NCBI RefSeq assembly: GCF_900114085.1 | Contig: NZ_FORU01000007.1 | Location: 62,001 to 126,000 of the forward strand | Origin: Myroides guanonis | GTDB lineage: Bacteria; Bacteroidota; Bacteroidia; Flavobacteriales; Flavobacteriaceae | Length of the DNA: 64,000 nucleotides | Direction: 5' to 3' | Shown here: in pieces, positions 57,191 through 64,000 of the stretch | Layout: each line of letters starts with the position of its first letter | Numbering within the stretch: position 1 is the stretch's first letter | Notes under the pieces: generated by a model | The model's input: only the letters and a program-made list of their open reading frames with translations | Database searches by the model: none | Told to the model about the DNA's origin: nothing | Position numbers and translations under genes: made by a program

Positions 57191-57874
57191 TTATTTTTTA
57201 CTGTATTTGTCAAAAACAAATGCAATCATTTCATCAAGTGTTTCTTTAACAATCTGAGAGCCTTCTTCTGTATTTACGTCAATTCCACAAATAGTACTTC
57301 CATTTGAAGATGCATGAATTGTAAGATAGTAAATACCACCTAAGATCATTGCAAATGAACTTCTCATCTTAGCCTCGTTACCAACAAAATCCTTCTCTAA
57401 AATATTGAATAACTCTTCTCCTACACGCTCTCTGTCATCAGCAACAGTTCTAAGCAATTCAGAATTTTCAGCCATCTCCCAGTGAATAATCTTTTGCAAT
57501 CCTGGATCTTCCATTAAAGTTACAAATTGATCTTGTAATAAATCTGTAATTTGCTCTTTATTAATAGTACCAGAACTCTCTAAGATATCTGCAATTTTAT
57601 TTTTAGATTCAACCTTCCAGAATTCCTTTTTATCTATATATGCTTTTATAAGAGTTTCGAAATTTCCGAAATAATTGTAAATATTCTTACGGTCTAAACC
57701 AGATGCTTTTCCAACATTAGCCAAAGTCAATCCAGCATAACCTCTTTTCTCTAGAACAGAACCAACAGTATTGATCAATCTATCTTGAGTTCTTGCCTTA
57801 TCCCTTAATGGTCCAGAATAAACTTTTCTAGGTTTTGATTCTTTCTTTTCAGAATCTTTTTTCATGTTAGACAT
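57191..57874 (-). CDS. TetR family transcriptional regulator
   Basis: A 227-residue regulator. After a basic tail, the helix-turn-helix domain (about 27-75) contains INTVGSVLEKRGYAGLTLANVGKASGLDRKNIYNYFGNFETLIKAYI, split here as the tetR pattern GLTLANVGKAS and IYNYFGNFETL. The ligand-binding part has no known match. Translation can start at 57874 or at the ATG on 57865. No target gene is adjacent, so it may act elsewhere or on itself; a 7-bp dyad (57958-57974) upstream is a weak operator candidate. Confidence 0.88.
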   Translation of the reverse strand: MSNMKKDSEKKESKPRKVYSGPLRDKARTQDRLINTVGSVLEKRGYAGLTLANVGKASGLDRKNIYNYFGNFETLIKAYIDKKEFWKVESKNKIADILESSGTINKEQITDLLQDQFVTLMEDPGLQKIIHWEMAENSELLRTVADDRERVGEELFNILEKDFVGNEAKMRSSFAMILGGIYYLTIHASSNGSTICGIDVNTEEGSQIVKETLDEMIAFVFDKYSKK

Positions 57875-58246
57875 AATGTATAGGTTGTTTAATTACTAAA
57901 TACGTTTTGCGACAGTGCAATATCTAATTTTTTATTAATATATTCAAATACATTTAAATCTTTATCTTAAAGATATTTACTAAATGTTACTTGAAAATTA
58001 ATTCTTGATTAATATCCATCAAATAAAATACAATTTACATTGTTATATGTATTAAAGTATCCCATTTCAGACTCTCATAAAAAATGTTGAACTATGTTTT
58101 CTCAATATTTTTACTACTTTAAATATTATTATTAAAAATAAAAATATTTTTTAAAAGTATCGCATAAAACAGAGAAAAAGACTTTGAAGATAAAAAAGGG
58201 CTAGTCTTTATAACTAGCCCTTTTTAGGTATTCTTTTATAAAAAGA
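57875..58246. other. Intergenic region upstream of tetR
   Basis: No ORF and no consensus promoter. It holds a perfect 7-bp dyad with a 3-base loop (57958-57974) about 85-100 bases upstream of the tetR start, a terminator at 58192-58226, and otherwise AT-rich sequence. Confidence 0.55.
58192..58226 (-). terminator. Terminator of the acidic-protein gene
   Basis: Stem AAAAAGGGCTAGT/ACTAGCCCTTTTT (58193-58205 with 58213-58225), 7-base loop, T run on the minus strand. Confidence 0.9.
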
Positions 58247-58543
58247 TTAATCATCATCTTCTGTTAGCTCTAAGTCTTTTAAAGCGTCTAATGAGTCATC
58301 TGAAGGGTCTACCAAATCATCTTCTTCATCATCGAAGTTTTCAATTCTGTCAGCTAGTTTCATACTTACTTTAACTAGATATATAGTATCTTCTGTACGA
58401 ACTTCAACTGCTTCGATCGTTTCGTTTTTAATATTCTTAAAACGAATAATATCTGAGTCATCGTAACCATCAGGAAATTTTTCAACTAATAGCGTCAAAA
58501 TTTCATTTGTTAATTTTGCGTAATCAACAATAATTCTTTTCAT
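58247..58543 (-). CDS. Small acidic conserved hypothetical protein
   Basis: A 98-residue protein: an alpha/beta first part (MKRIIVDYAKLTNEIL, about 1-70) and a very acidic tail (NFDDEEDDLVDPSDD and ELTEDDD). Similar proteins in Flavobacteriaceae are sometimes labelled DNA primase, which nothing in this sequence supports. It has a complete consensus promoter and its own terminator, so it is expressed independently of the speA pair upstream. Confidence 0.78.
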   Translation of the reverse strand: MKRIIVDYAKLTNEILTLLVEKFPDGYDDSDIIRFKNIKNETIEAVEVRTEDTIYLVKVSMKLADRIENFDDEEDDLVDPSDDSLDALKDLELTEDDD

Positions 58544-58566
58544 TCTTTTCTGCTTTATTTCGGCGT

Positions 58567-58596
58567 CAAATGTAATACCCTAAATGTAAATATCAA
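58567..58596 (-). promoter_or_regulatory. Promoter of the acidic-protein gene
   Basis: TTG (58596-58594), a 19-base spacer and TACATTTG (58574-58567) on the minus strand, 23 bases before the ATG. Confidence 0.75.
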
Positions 58597-58635
58597 ATAA
58601 AAAAATTCATTTATTTACAAGGTATATATTAATGA

Positions 58636-59610
58636 TTACATATCAAGTATATAAGCAAAAACCAAAGGTGCTACAATCGTTGCGTCTGATTCAATAACGA
58701 ATTTAGGAGTATCAACATCTAACTTACCCCAAGTGATTTTCTCATTAGGAACTGCTCCTGAATAAGATCCATAAGAAGTTGTAGAATCTGAAATTTGACA
58801 GAAATATGCCCAGAAAGGAACATCTGTCCACTCTAAATCTTGGTACATCATAGGTACTACACAGATTGGGAAATCTCCTGAAATACCTCCAGCAATTTGG
58901 AAGAATCCAACACCTTTTCCTTCTGAATTAGCTCTATACCACTCCGTTAAGTAAATCATATATTCAATACCTGTCTTAACAGTATGAACATTTAATTTAC
59001 CTTTAATTACATTAGAAGTAAAGATATTTCCACAAGTTGAATCTTCCCATCCTGGACAAACTATTGGAAGGTTTTTCTCTGCCGCTGCAACAATCCAAGA
59101 GTTTTTAGGGTCAATCTCATAGTATTGCTCTAATACTCCAGAATTAACAACTTGATATAAAAATTCATGTGGAAAGTAACGTTCACCTTTTGCTTCTGCT
59201 GCATGCCAAACATCTTCTAGATGTTTTTGTAAACGACGGAAAGCCTCTTCTTCCGGTATACAAGTATCAGTTACACGATTATAGTGGCTGTCAAGTAATT
59301 CTCTCTCTTGCTCAGGTGTAAGGTCACGATAGTTTGGAATTCTTTTGTAGTGAGAATGCGCTACTAAGTTCATTACGTCCTCCTCAAGATTAGCTCCTGT
59401 ACATGAAATAATATGTACTTTGTCCTGACGAATCATTTCTGCTAAAGAAAGTCCTAATTCAGCTGTACTCATAGCACCTCCCATAGAGATAAGCATTTTA
59501 CCTCCATCAGTTAAGTGTGCTTCGTATCCTTTTGCAGCATCTACTAATGATGCAGCATTAAAGTGTCTGTAATGATGTTCAATAAACTGACTAATTGGTC
59601 CTTTACTCAT
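58636..59610 (-). CDS. Deoxyhypusine synthase-like protein (paralogue 2)
   Basis: A 324-residue DHS-family protein, closely related along its whole length to the copy at 46.0-47.0 kb (for example NYRDLTP, RVTDTCIPEEEAFR and FFQI in both). NAD-binding SCTGANLEEDVMN, PGWEDSTCGN and the active-site KITWGKLDVD with K296 are conserved. It starts 49 bases after speA with no terminator between, so it is co-transcribed with arginine decarboxylase and belongs to polyamine metabolism. Bacteria have no eIF5A; use of agmatine, putrescine or spermidine as the aminobutyl source or acceptor is an inference. Confidence 0.92.
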   Translation of the reverse strand: MSKGPISQFIEHHYRHFNAASLVDAAKGYEAHLTDGGKMLISMGGAMSTAELGLSLAEMIRQDKVHIISCTGANLEEDVMNLVAHSHYKRIPNYRDLTPEQERELLDSHYNRVTDTCIPEEEAFRRLQKHLEDVWHAAEAKGERYFPHEFLYQVVNSGVLEQYYEIDPKNSWIVAAAEKNLPIVCPGWEDSTCGNIFTSNVIKGKLNVHTVKTGIEYMIYLTEWYRANSEGKGVGFFQIAGGISGDFPICVVPMMYQDLEWTDVPFWAYFCQISDSTTSYGSYSGAVPNEKITWGKLDVDTPKFVIESDATIVAPLVFAYILDM

Positions 59611-59659
59611 TTTTATTTTTTTTTATAAATTATATTAACGGTCTATTTATTTCAATAGA

Positions 59660-61057
59660 TTATTTACCATATCCAAGAATGTCTAAAACATCCTCTGCTG
59701 TTTGTTGTTCTGAGAAAATTTCCGTAGCTAAAATACCATTCTCGTCTCTATCTATCAATATATGCTTTGGTTGAGGAATTAAGCAGTGGTGTAAGCCACC
59801 AAATCCACCAATACTCTCTTGATAAGCACCTGTATTAAAGAATCCAATATACAAAGGTTTATCCTTATTGTATTTTGGTAAGTAAATAGCATTTAGATTT
59901 TGCTCTGAGTTATAGTAATCATCACTATCACATGTTAACCCTCCTAAAAGTATACGCTCATAAGAATCATTCCATCGATTAATAGGTAACATAATGAACT
60001 TCTTATTGATAGCCCATGAGTCAGGTAATGTTGTAATGAATGAAGAATCAATCATATTCCATTTCTCACGATCATTCTGTTGCTTTTGATATAAAATTTG
60101 ATAAATCGCTCCACCACTTTCTCCTACTGTAAAAGATCCAAACTCTGTATAAATATGTGGTACGTCAACATCTGCTTCTTCACACGCAATTTTGATTTGA
60201 TTGATTATTTCATCAACCATATATTGATAATCATATTCAAAAGCTAAAGAGTTTTTAATAGGAAACCCTCCACCAATATTTAAACTATCTAAACTCGGAC
60301 ATTCCTTTTTTAAAGAAATATAAACCTTTAAACATTTTAAAAGCTCATTCCAATAATATGATGTATCTCTAATTCCTGTGTTGATAAAGAAGTGCAGCAT
60401 TTTAAGTTCAACCCCTTCATTACTTTCTATTTGCTTTCTAAAGAAAGGTACGATATTCTTATATCCTATCCCCAAACGAGAAGTATAGAATTCGAATTTA
60501 GGCTCCTCTTCAGAAGCAATACGAATACCAATTTTAAATTTCCCTTCAATTTTCTCCTGCAAAAGTTCAAGTTCCTCATAATTATCAATAATAGGAACAG
60601 TGTTTTCATGCCCATTATTAATTAAACGAGCAATATTATCAATATACTGAGCTCGTTTAAATCCATTACAGATAACATGAGTATCCTTAGTGATTTTACC
60701 AGACTCAATAAGTTTTTCTACAATATTTACATCAAATGCCGACGAAGTTTCAACATGTATATTGTTGTTAAAAGCCTCATCTAAAACATATTTAAAATGA
60801 GAACTTTTGGTGCAATAGCAATAATAGTAATTTCCCTTATAATGATTTTTTTCCATAGCATTACGGAACCATCCTTTGGCTCTGTTTATGTTTTCGGAAA
60901 TTTTAGGTAAATAAGTAAACTTCAGAGGAGATCCATATTTCTCCACTAACCCTAATAAGTCAATGTTATGAAATTGTAGATTGTCTTTGTTTAGTTTAAA
61001 CTCTTCTTGAGGAAAATAAAAAGTTTGATTGATTAAGTCAGAATATTTAGTATTCAT
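59660..61057 (-). CDS. speA: Arginine decarboxylase (alanine-racemase fold)
   Basis: A 465-residue PLP enzyme of the fold-III decarboxylase group, forming agmatine from arginine. The PLP lysine is K84 in YCYCTKSSH; the family's HFFINTGIRD, GGGFPIKN, YTEFGSFTVGESG and the substrate-binding GGLTCDSDDYY (with the catalytic Cys-Asp) and GFFNTGAYQES segments follow. It is shorter than E. coli SpeA (about 650), lacking that enzyme's inserted domain, as in other Bacteroidota forms; ornithine or diaminopimelate as substrate cannot be fully excluded. It is the first gene of the pair with the DHS-like gene. A full promoter lies 150 bases upstream. Confidence 0.88.
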   Translation of the reverse strand: MNTKYSDLINQTFYFPQEEFKLNKDNLQFHNIDLLGLVEKYGSPLKFTYLPKISENINRAKGWFRNAMEKNHYKGNYYYCYCTKSSHFKYVLDEAFNNNIHVETSSAFDVNIVEKLIESGKITKDTHVICNGFKRAQYIDNIARLINNGHENTVPIIDNYEELELLQEKIEGKFKIGIRIASEEEPKFEFYTSRLGIGYKNIVPFFRKQIESNEGVELKMLHFFINTGIRDTSYYWNELLKCLKVYISLKKECPSLDSLNIGGGFPIKNSLAFEYDYQYMVDEIINQIKIACEEADVDVPHIYTEFGSFTVGESGGAIYQILYQKQQNDREKWNMIDSSFITTLPDSWAINKKFIMLPINRWNDSYERILLGGLTCDSDDYYNSEQNLNAIYLPKYNKDKPLYIGFFNTGAYQESIGGFGGLHHCLIPQPKHILIDRDENGILATEIFSEQQTAEDVLDILGYGK

Positions 61058-61360
61058 TTTTTTGATACCAATTATAAAATTAATAAATAAAGTTTAAAAA
61101 AGAAACGAATGTAAATCGGTTTTTCAAACTCTTATATTAGCGTATATTATTGGAAGCTTTAAATTATAGCGAATGAGGTTGTAAAACTCTCTACTTGCTT
61201 TAATGATTCCAAATATAAAATTTGCCCTTTGATTTTTATCAAAACGCCTAAAATTTCTATTGGACCGACCCTTTTTTAGTCTGTAATTTCTTATCACTTT
61301 CACGTTGACAAATGTAAAAAATTAAACGAATGAAAAAGCTAATTAATTCTTAATAAAAAA
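61058..61360. other. Intergenic region and long speA leader
   Basis: No ORF. It contains the promoter at 61210-61242, implying a leader of about 145 bases for speA, and a second -7-like box TACATTTG (61316-61309) without a -33. No strong terminator for aroB was found. Confidence 0.55.
61210..61242 (-). promoter_or_regulatory. Promoter of speA-DHS operon
   Basis: TTG (61242-61240), a 22-base spacer and TATATTTG (61217-61210) on the minus strand, about 150 bases upstream of the ATG. Confidence 0.6.
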
Positions 61361-62470
61361 TCATCTTAAATAATCTTCAAATGCATCGTCTATAAGCTGC
61401 CCATCAACATGTTGATTTAGCTCAAAACCACCTATACCCTTTAACAATACAAATTGAACGATATTTTTAATAGATTTCTTGTCATGTTTTAACCATTCCT
61501 TCACTCCATTAATATCTTCTGCGCTTAATATAACTTTAGGGAATATACTCAAAATAACTGACTTTATATCTTTATAAATATTTTCGTCAATACTTCCTTT
61601 TCTCCATGATAAATAACTTTCTAGAATTATTCCTATAGCAACTGCTTCTCCATGTAAAAGCAATTCTTTATCATTGTTGTATAAAAAATAACTTTCTAAT
61701 CCATGACCTAAAGTGTGTCCAAAATTCAAACATTTTCGAATTCCTTTCTCCTCAGGATCTTGAGTTACTATTTCATTTTTGATAAATACAGAATGATAAA
61801 TCAATGATTCTAAATCATTAAAGTCAATATTAGCTGTATCCTTTAAGACATTCCAGTAATTCACATCATAAATTAAGGCGTGCTTTAGCATTTCTGCATA
61901 ACCAGCACGGAGTTCTCTCGATTCTAAAGTTTCTAGATATTCAGCATCAATTACTACCATTTTGGGAGAAGTAAAAGTACCAATTTGATTCTTGATCCCG
62001 TCTAAATCAATACCCGTTTTTCCCCCAATAGAAGCATCTACCATCCCCAATAAAGAAGTAGGTATCTGAATGTGATCTATTCCTCGTTTAAAAGTTGAAG
62101 CAATAAACCCTCCTAAGTCGGTAATTACACCTCCTCCTACGTTGATAATAACACTCTTTCTATCTGCTCCAAGCTCTGTTAGTACTTGCCAAATGGATAT
62201 ACATGTTTCAATCGTTTTGCTTGATTCTCCATTATCAACTTCAATAATCTCAAATGGAATTTGAGTTGGCAAATGAGCTAAGAATCTGGGCACACAATAT
62301 TCATGACAATTAGAATCTGTTATTATAAATATTTTAGAATAGTCCTTCTCTCTAAGAAAATTTCCTAAAAGATTATAAGCTTCTATACCAAATAACACAT
62401 CATAAGTATCGGTTGTGATCTTTTTCATAATAGTAGTATTACCTTGGCAAATAACGTTATTTTTTATCAT
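61361..62470 (-). CDS. aroB: 3-dehydroquinate synthase
   Basis: A 369-residue NAD- and metal-dependent enzyme converting DAHP to 3-dehydroquinate in the shikimate pathway. The NAD site GGGVITDLGGFIASTFKRG, PTSLLGMVDASIGGKTGID, and the metal ligands (E in GYAEMLKHALI, H in NFGHTLGHGLES) are all present. The ATG at 62470 gives 14 residues more than the typical start; ATG 62428 (MKKITTDTYDVLF) gives the usual 355 and is equally plausible. It is divergent from the proline dehydrogenase gene. Confidence 0.95.
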   Translation of the reverse strand: MIKNNVICQGNTTIMKKITTDTYDVLFGIEAYNLLGNFLREKDYSKIFIITDSNCHEYCVPRFLAHLPTQIPFEIIEVDNGESSKTIETCISIWQVLTELGADRKSVIINVGGGVITDLGGFIASTFKRGIDHIQIPTSLLGMVDASIGGKTGIDLDGIKNQIGTFTSPKMVVIDAEYLETLESRELRAGYAEMLKHALIYDVNYWNVLKDTANIDFNDLESLIYHSVFIKNEIVTQDPEEKGIRKCLNFGHTLGHGLESYFLYNNDKELLLHGEAVAIGIILESYLSWRKGSIDENIYKDIKSVILSIFPKVILSAEDINGVKEWLKHDKKSIKNIVQFVLLKGIGGFELNQHVDGQLIDDAFEDYLR

Positions 62471-62488
62471 ACTTTGAACGTTTTGAAT

Positions 62489-62496
62489 TATCTTTG
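62489..62496 (+). promoter_or_regulatory. Candidate -7 box of proline dehydrogenase gene
   Basis: TATCTTTG, 19 bases before the ATG; the nearest TTG is 12 bases upstream, closer than normal. Confidence 0.5.
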
Positions 62497-62515
62497 CGCT
62501 ATATTTTAATACAAC

Positions 62516-63688
62516 ATGGATAAGATATTTAACAACACTGAAGTAGCTTTTGCTCTCAAAAATGACCTAGAACTAAAAAGAGCACACTTTCTTTTTAAAA
62601 TGATAAGCAAACCTTCCCTAGTTAAAATGGGAACAGCACTTGCCAACTTTGCAATCAGCACACATCTTCCAGTAACAGGATTAATACGCTCAACCGTATT
62701 TGATCATTTTTGTGGAGGAATTAGCGAAGATGATTGTTTAACTGTTGTCGATAAAATGTATACAAAAGGCGTATCGTCTGTTTTGGATTATTCAGTTGAA
62801 GGAAAAGAAACAGAAGATCAATTCGATGCTGCTTTAAACATGACTTTAAAAACTATTGAGATGGCAAAGGCACGTCCTAATGCTATCCCCTTTGCTGTTT
62901 TTAAACCCACAGGTTTTGGGCGATTTGAAATGTTCGATAAAAAGGGAGAAAACAGACCCTTTACTGATAAAGAACAACAAGAATGGAATAGAATATTAGA
63001 ACGTTTTGATATAGCATGTAAATATGCTCATGATCAAGACGTTTTTTTATTGGTGGATGCAGAACATAGTTGGATGCAAGATGCTGCTGACGAAATTGTT
63101 CTTGACATGATGAGAAAATACAATAAAGAAAAAGCTATTATTTACAATACAGCTCAACTTTACCGTTGGGATCGTTTAGAATATCTTAAAGATCTTCAAA
63201 AACTAGCAAAAGAAGAAGGGTTTCACGTTGGAATGAAAGTCGTTCGCGGTGCTTATATGGAAATCGAAAGAGAACGTGCCGCACAAAAAGGATATAAATC
63301 ACCTATTTGCGTCGATAAAGAAGCTACAGACGTAAACTATGATGCTGCGATTACATTTATGATTGAAAATATAGATGTAATGGCTTTATTTGCTGGTACT
63401 CACAATGAGAAGAGCACTTATATGGCAATGGATTTAATGGAAAAACACGGTATTGAACATACTGATAAAAGACTTTTCTTTGGTCAACTTTATGGGATGA
63501 GTGATAACATTAGCTATAACCTTGCTGAAAGAAAGTATAACGTAGCTAAATATTTACCTTTTGGTCCCGTTAGAGATGTTATGCCCTACTTAATTCGCAG
63601 AGCAGAAGAAAATACATCTGTAGCAGGTCAAACTAGTAGAGAGCTAGGTTTAATTGAAACAGAAATTAAAAGAAGAAAACGAAAGTAA
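62516..63688 (+). CDS. Proline dehydrogenase
   Basis: A 390-residue monofunctional FAD-dependent proline dehydrogenase, oxidising proline to pyrroline-5-carboxylate at the inner membrane. The beta/alpha barrel shows FAVFKPTGFGRFEMFD, FLLVDAEHSWMQD, GMKVVRGAYMEIERERA (FAD and substrate arginines), LFAGTHNEKS and FFGQLYGMSDNISY, and the C-terminal YLIRRAEENTSV motif typical of the substrate-binding helix. It lacks the P5C dehydrogenase domain of PutA, which must be encoded elsewhere. Own -7 box and terminator. Confidence 0.94.
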   Translation: MDKIFNNTEVAFALKNDLELKRAHFLFKMISKPSLVKMGTALANFAISTHLPVTGLIRSTVFDHFCGGISEDDCLTVVDKMYTKGVSSVLDYSVEGKETEDQFDAALNMTLKTIEMAKARPNAIPFAVFKPTGFGRFEMFDKKGENRPFTDKEQQEWNRILERFDIACKYAHDQDVFLLVDAEHSWMQDAADEIVLDMMRKYNKEKAIIYNTAQLYRWDRLEYLKDLQKLAKEEGFHVGMKVVRGAYMEIERERAAQKGYKSPICVDKEATDVNYDAAITFMIENIDVMALFAGTHNEKSTYMAMDLMEKHGIEHTDKRLFFGQLYGMSDNISYNLAERKYNVAKYLPFGPVRDVMPYLIRRAEENTSVAGQTSRELGLIETEIKRRKRK

Positions 63689-63706
63689 AAATTCGTGTTT
63701 TGAAAC

Positions 63707-63745
63707 AAAAAACGCCTTCATTAATTAAGTGAAGGCGTTTTTTTA
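63707..63745. terminator. Bidirectional terminator
   Basis: Stem AAAAAACGCCTTCA/TGAAGGCGTTTTTT (63707-63720 with 63730-63743), 9-base loop; it overlaps the ung stop codon on the minus strand. Confidence 0.9.
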
Positions 63746-64000
63746 TAGATTAAATAAATCCTGAGTTTTAATACTCCAATCAATCGGTTTATTCCCGTTA
63801 TTTACTAAGTATTCATTGGTTAATGAAAAAGGTTTACTTCCGAAAAAACCTCTGTATACCGAAAAAGGAGAAGGATGAGCTGATTCAATTACAAGATGCT
63901 TTGTTCTATCGATATGTTGCCCTTTCTTTTGAGCATACGCTCCCCATAATATAAAAACTATATGTTGCTTATTATCAGATAGCTCTTTTATTACAACATC
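63743..64000 (-). CDS. ung: Uracil-DNA glycosylase, partial
   Basis: Eighty-five codons of the C-terminal end, cut by the window edge; the start is outside. The translated minus strand shows IVFILWGAYAQKKGQHID (uracil-binding region), ESAHPSPFSVYRGFFGSKPF with the HPSP(L/F)S catalytic-histidine loop of family 1 UDG, and TNEYLVNNGNKPIDW. The enzyme excises uracil from DNA. It converges on the proline dehydrogenase gene with a shared terminator. Confidence 0.94.
   Translation of the reverse strand, partial: DVVIKELSDNKQHIVFILWGAYAQKKGQHIDRTKHLVIESAHPSPFSVYRGFFGSKPFSLTNEYLVNNGNKPIDWSIKTQDLFNL

Noticed and set aside
58247..58543. DNA primase label for the acidic protein
   Set aside because: No primase zinc finger or TOPRIM motif; 98 residues is far too short.

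Overview
The window is a 64 kb stretch of AT-rich bacterial chromosome that reads as a member of the Flavobacteriaceae (Bacteroidota). The support is direct: a secreted protease ends in a type IX secretion (T9SS) sorting domain; many genes are preceded by the Bacteroidota -7 promoter element TAnnTTTG, often with a -33 TTG 18-22 bases upstream; recognisable Shine-Dalgarno sites are scarce; and the gene content (three OmpA-like proteins, a YtxJ bacillithiol-type protein, DPP-IV-like S9 peptidase, deoxyhypusine-synthase-like proteins beside an arginine decarboxylase, Bacteroidota-type MnmA) is typical. A Myroides- or Flavobacterium-like genus is likely but cannot be settled from the sequence alone. 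I saw no rRNA, tRNA, CRISPR array, prophage or intact insertion sequence.

Layout. 1-5.0 kb: end of an S8 protease, an OmpA-like lipoprotein, a glycosyltransferase overlapping an orphan HsdR-N-type nuclease domain, and divergent holA. 5.3-12.8 kb: ABC-F protein EttA, glutamate transporter GltS, GMP synthetase guaA, then a three-gene run (LysM/periplasmic-binding protein, OsmC, DUF3820). 12.9-21 kb: pyrG-yidC, mnmA plus a nitronate-monooxygenase-like gene, acetyl-CoA synthetase. 21-31.2 kb: EamA transporter, small proteins, the major OmpA porin, uvrB, DUF1456, sucC, a Sua5-like gene and a UvrD helicase. 31.3-41.2 kb: a lipoprotein pair, then a minus-strand block prfA-pyrF-metal-receptor-like protein, YceI lipoprotein, pepD, an uncharacterised 594-residue cysteine-containing protein and ytxJ. 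41.3-46 kb: clpB and two lipoproteins. 46-48.2 kb: a deoxyhypusine-synthase-like gene followed by about 1.2 kb of gene-free, repeat-bearing DNA. 48.2-58.5 kb: small membrane proteins, two short-chain dehydrogenases, DPP-IV peptidase, transaldolase, M28 peptidase, lipoproteins and a TetR regulator. 58.6-64 kb: the polyamine pair speA plus a second deoxyhypusine-synthase-like gene, aroB, proline dehydrogenase and the end of ung.

Most of the window is housekeeping: nucleotide synthesis (guaA, pyrG, pyrF), translation and its fidelity (prfA, ettA, mnmA, Sua5), DNA replication and repair (holA, uvrB, uvrD, ung), central carbon metabolism (acs, sucC, transaldolase, proline dehydrogenase), envelope assembly (yidC, OmpA proteins, lipoproteins). 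Transcription units are short and are nearly all closed by clear hairpin terminators, many of them shared by convergent genes.

The items most worth a second look are: the 594-residue protein with an FMN-barrel-like core and a cysteine-rich C-terminal half; two deoxyhypusine-synthase-like paralogues in an organism expected to lack eIF5A, one next to speA without an agmatinase gene beside it; three genes whose -7 promoter element sits almost on the start codon (leaderless or nearly leaderless mRNAs); an orphan restriction-type nuclease domain divergent from holA; the repeat-bearing gene-free region at 47-48.2 kb; and a terminator placed between prfA and pyrF. I did not find an obvious multi-gene undescribed system.
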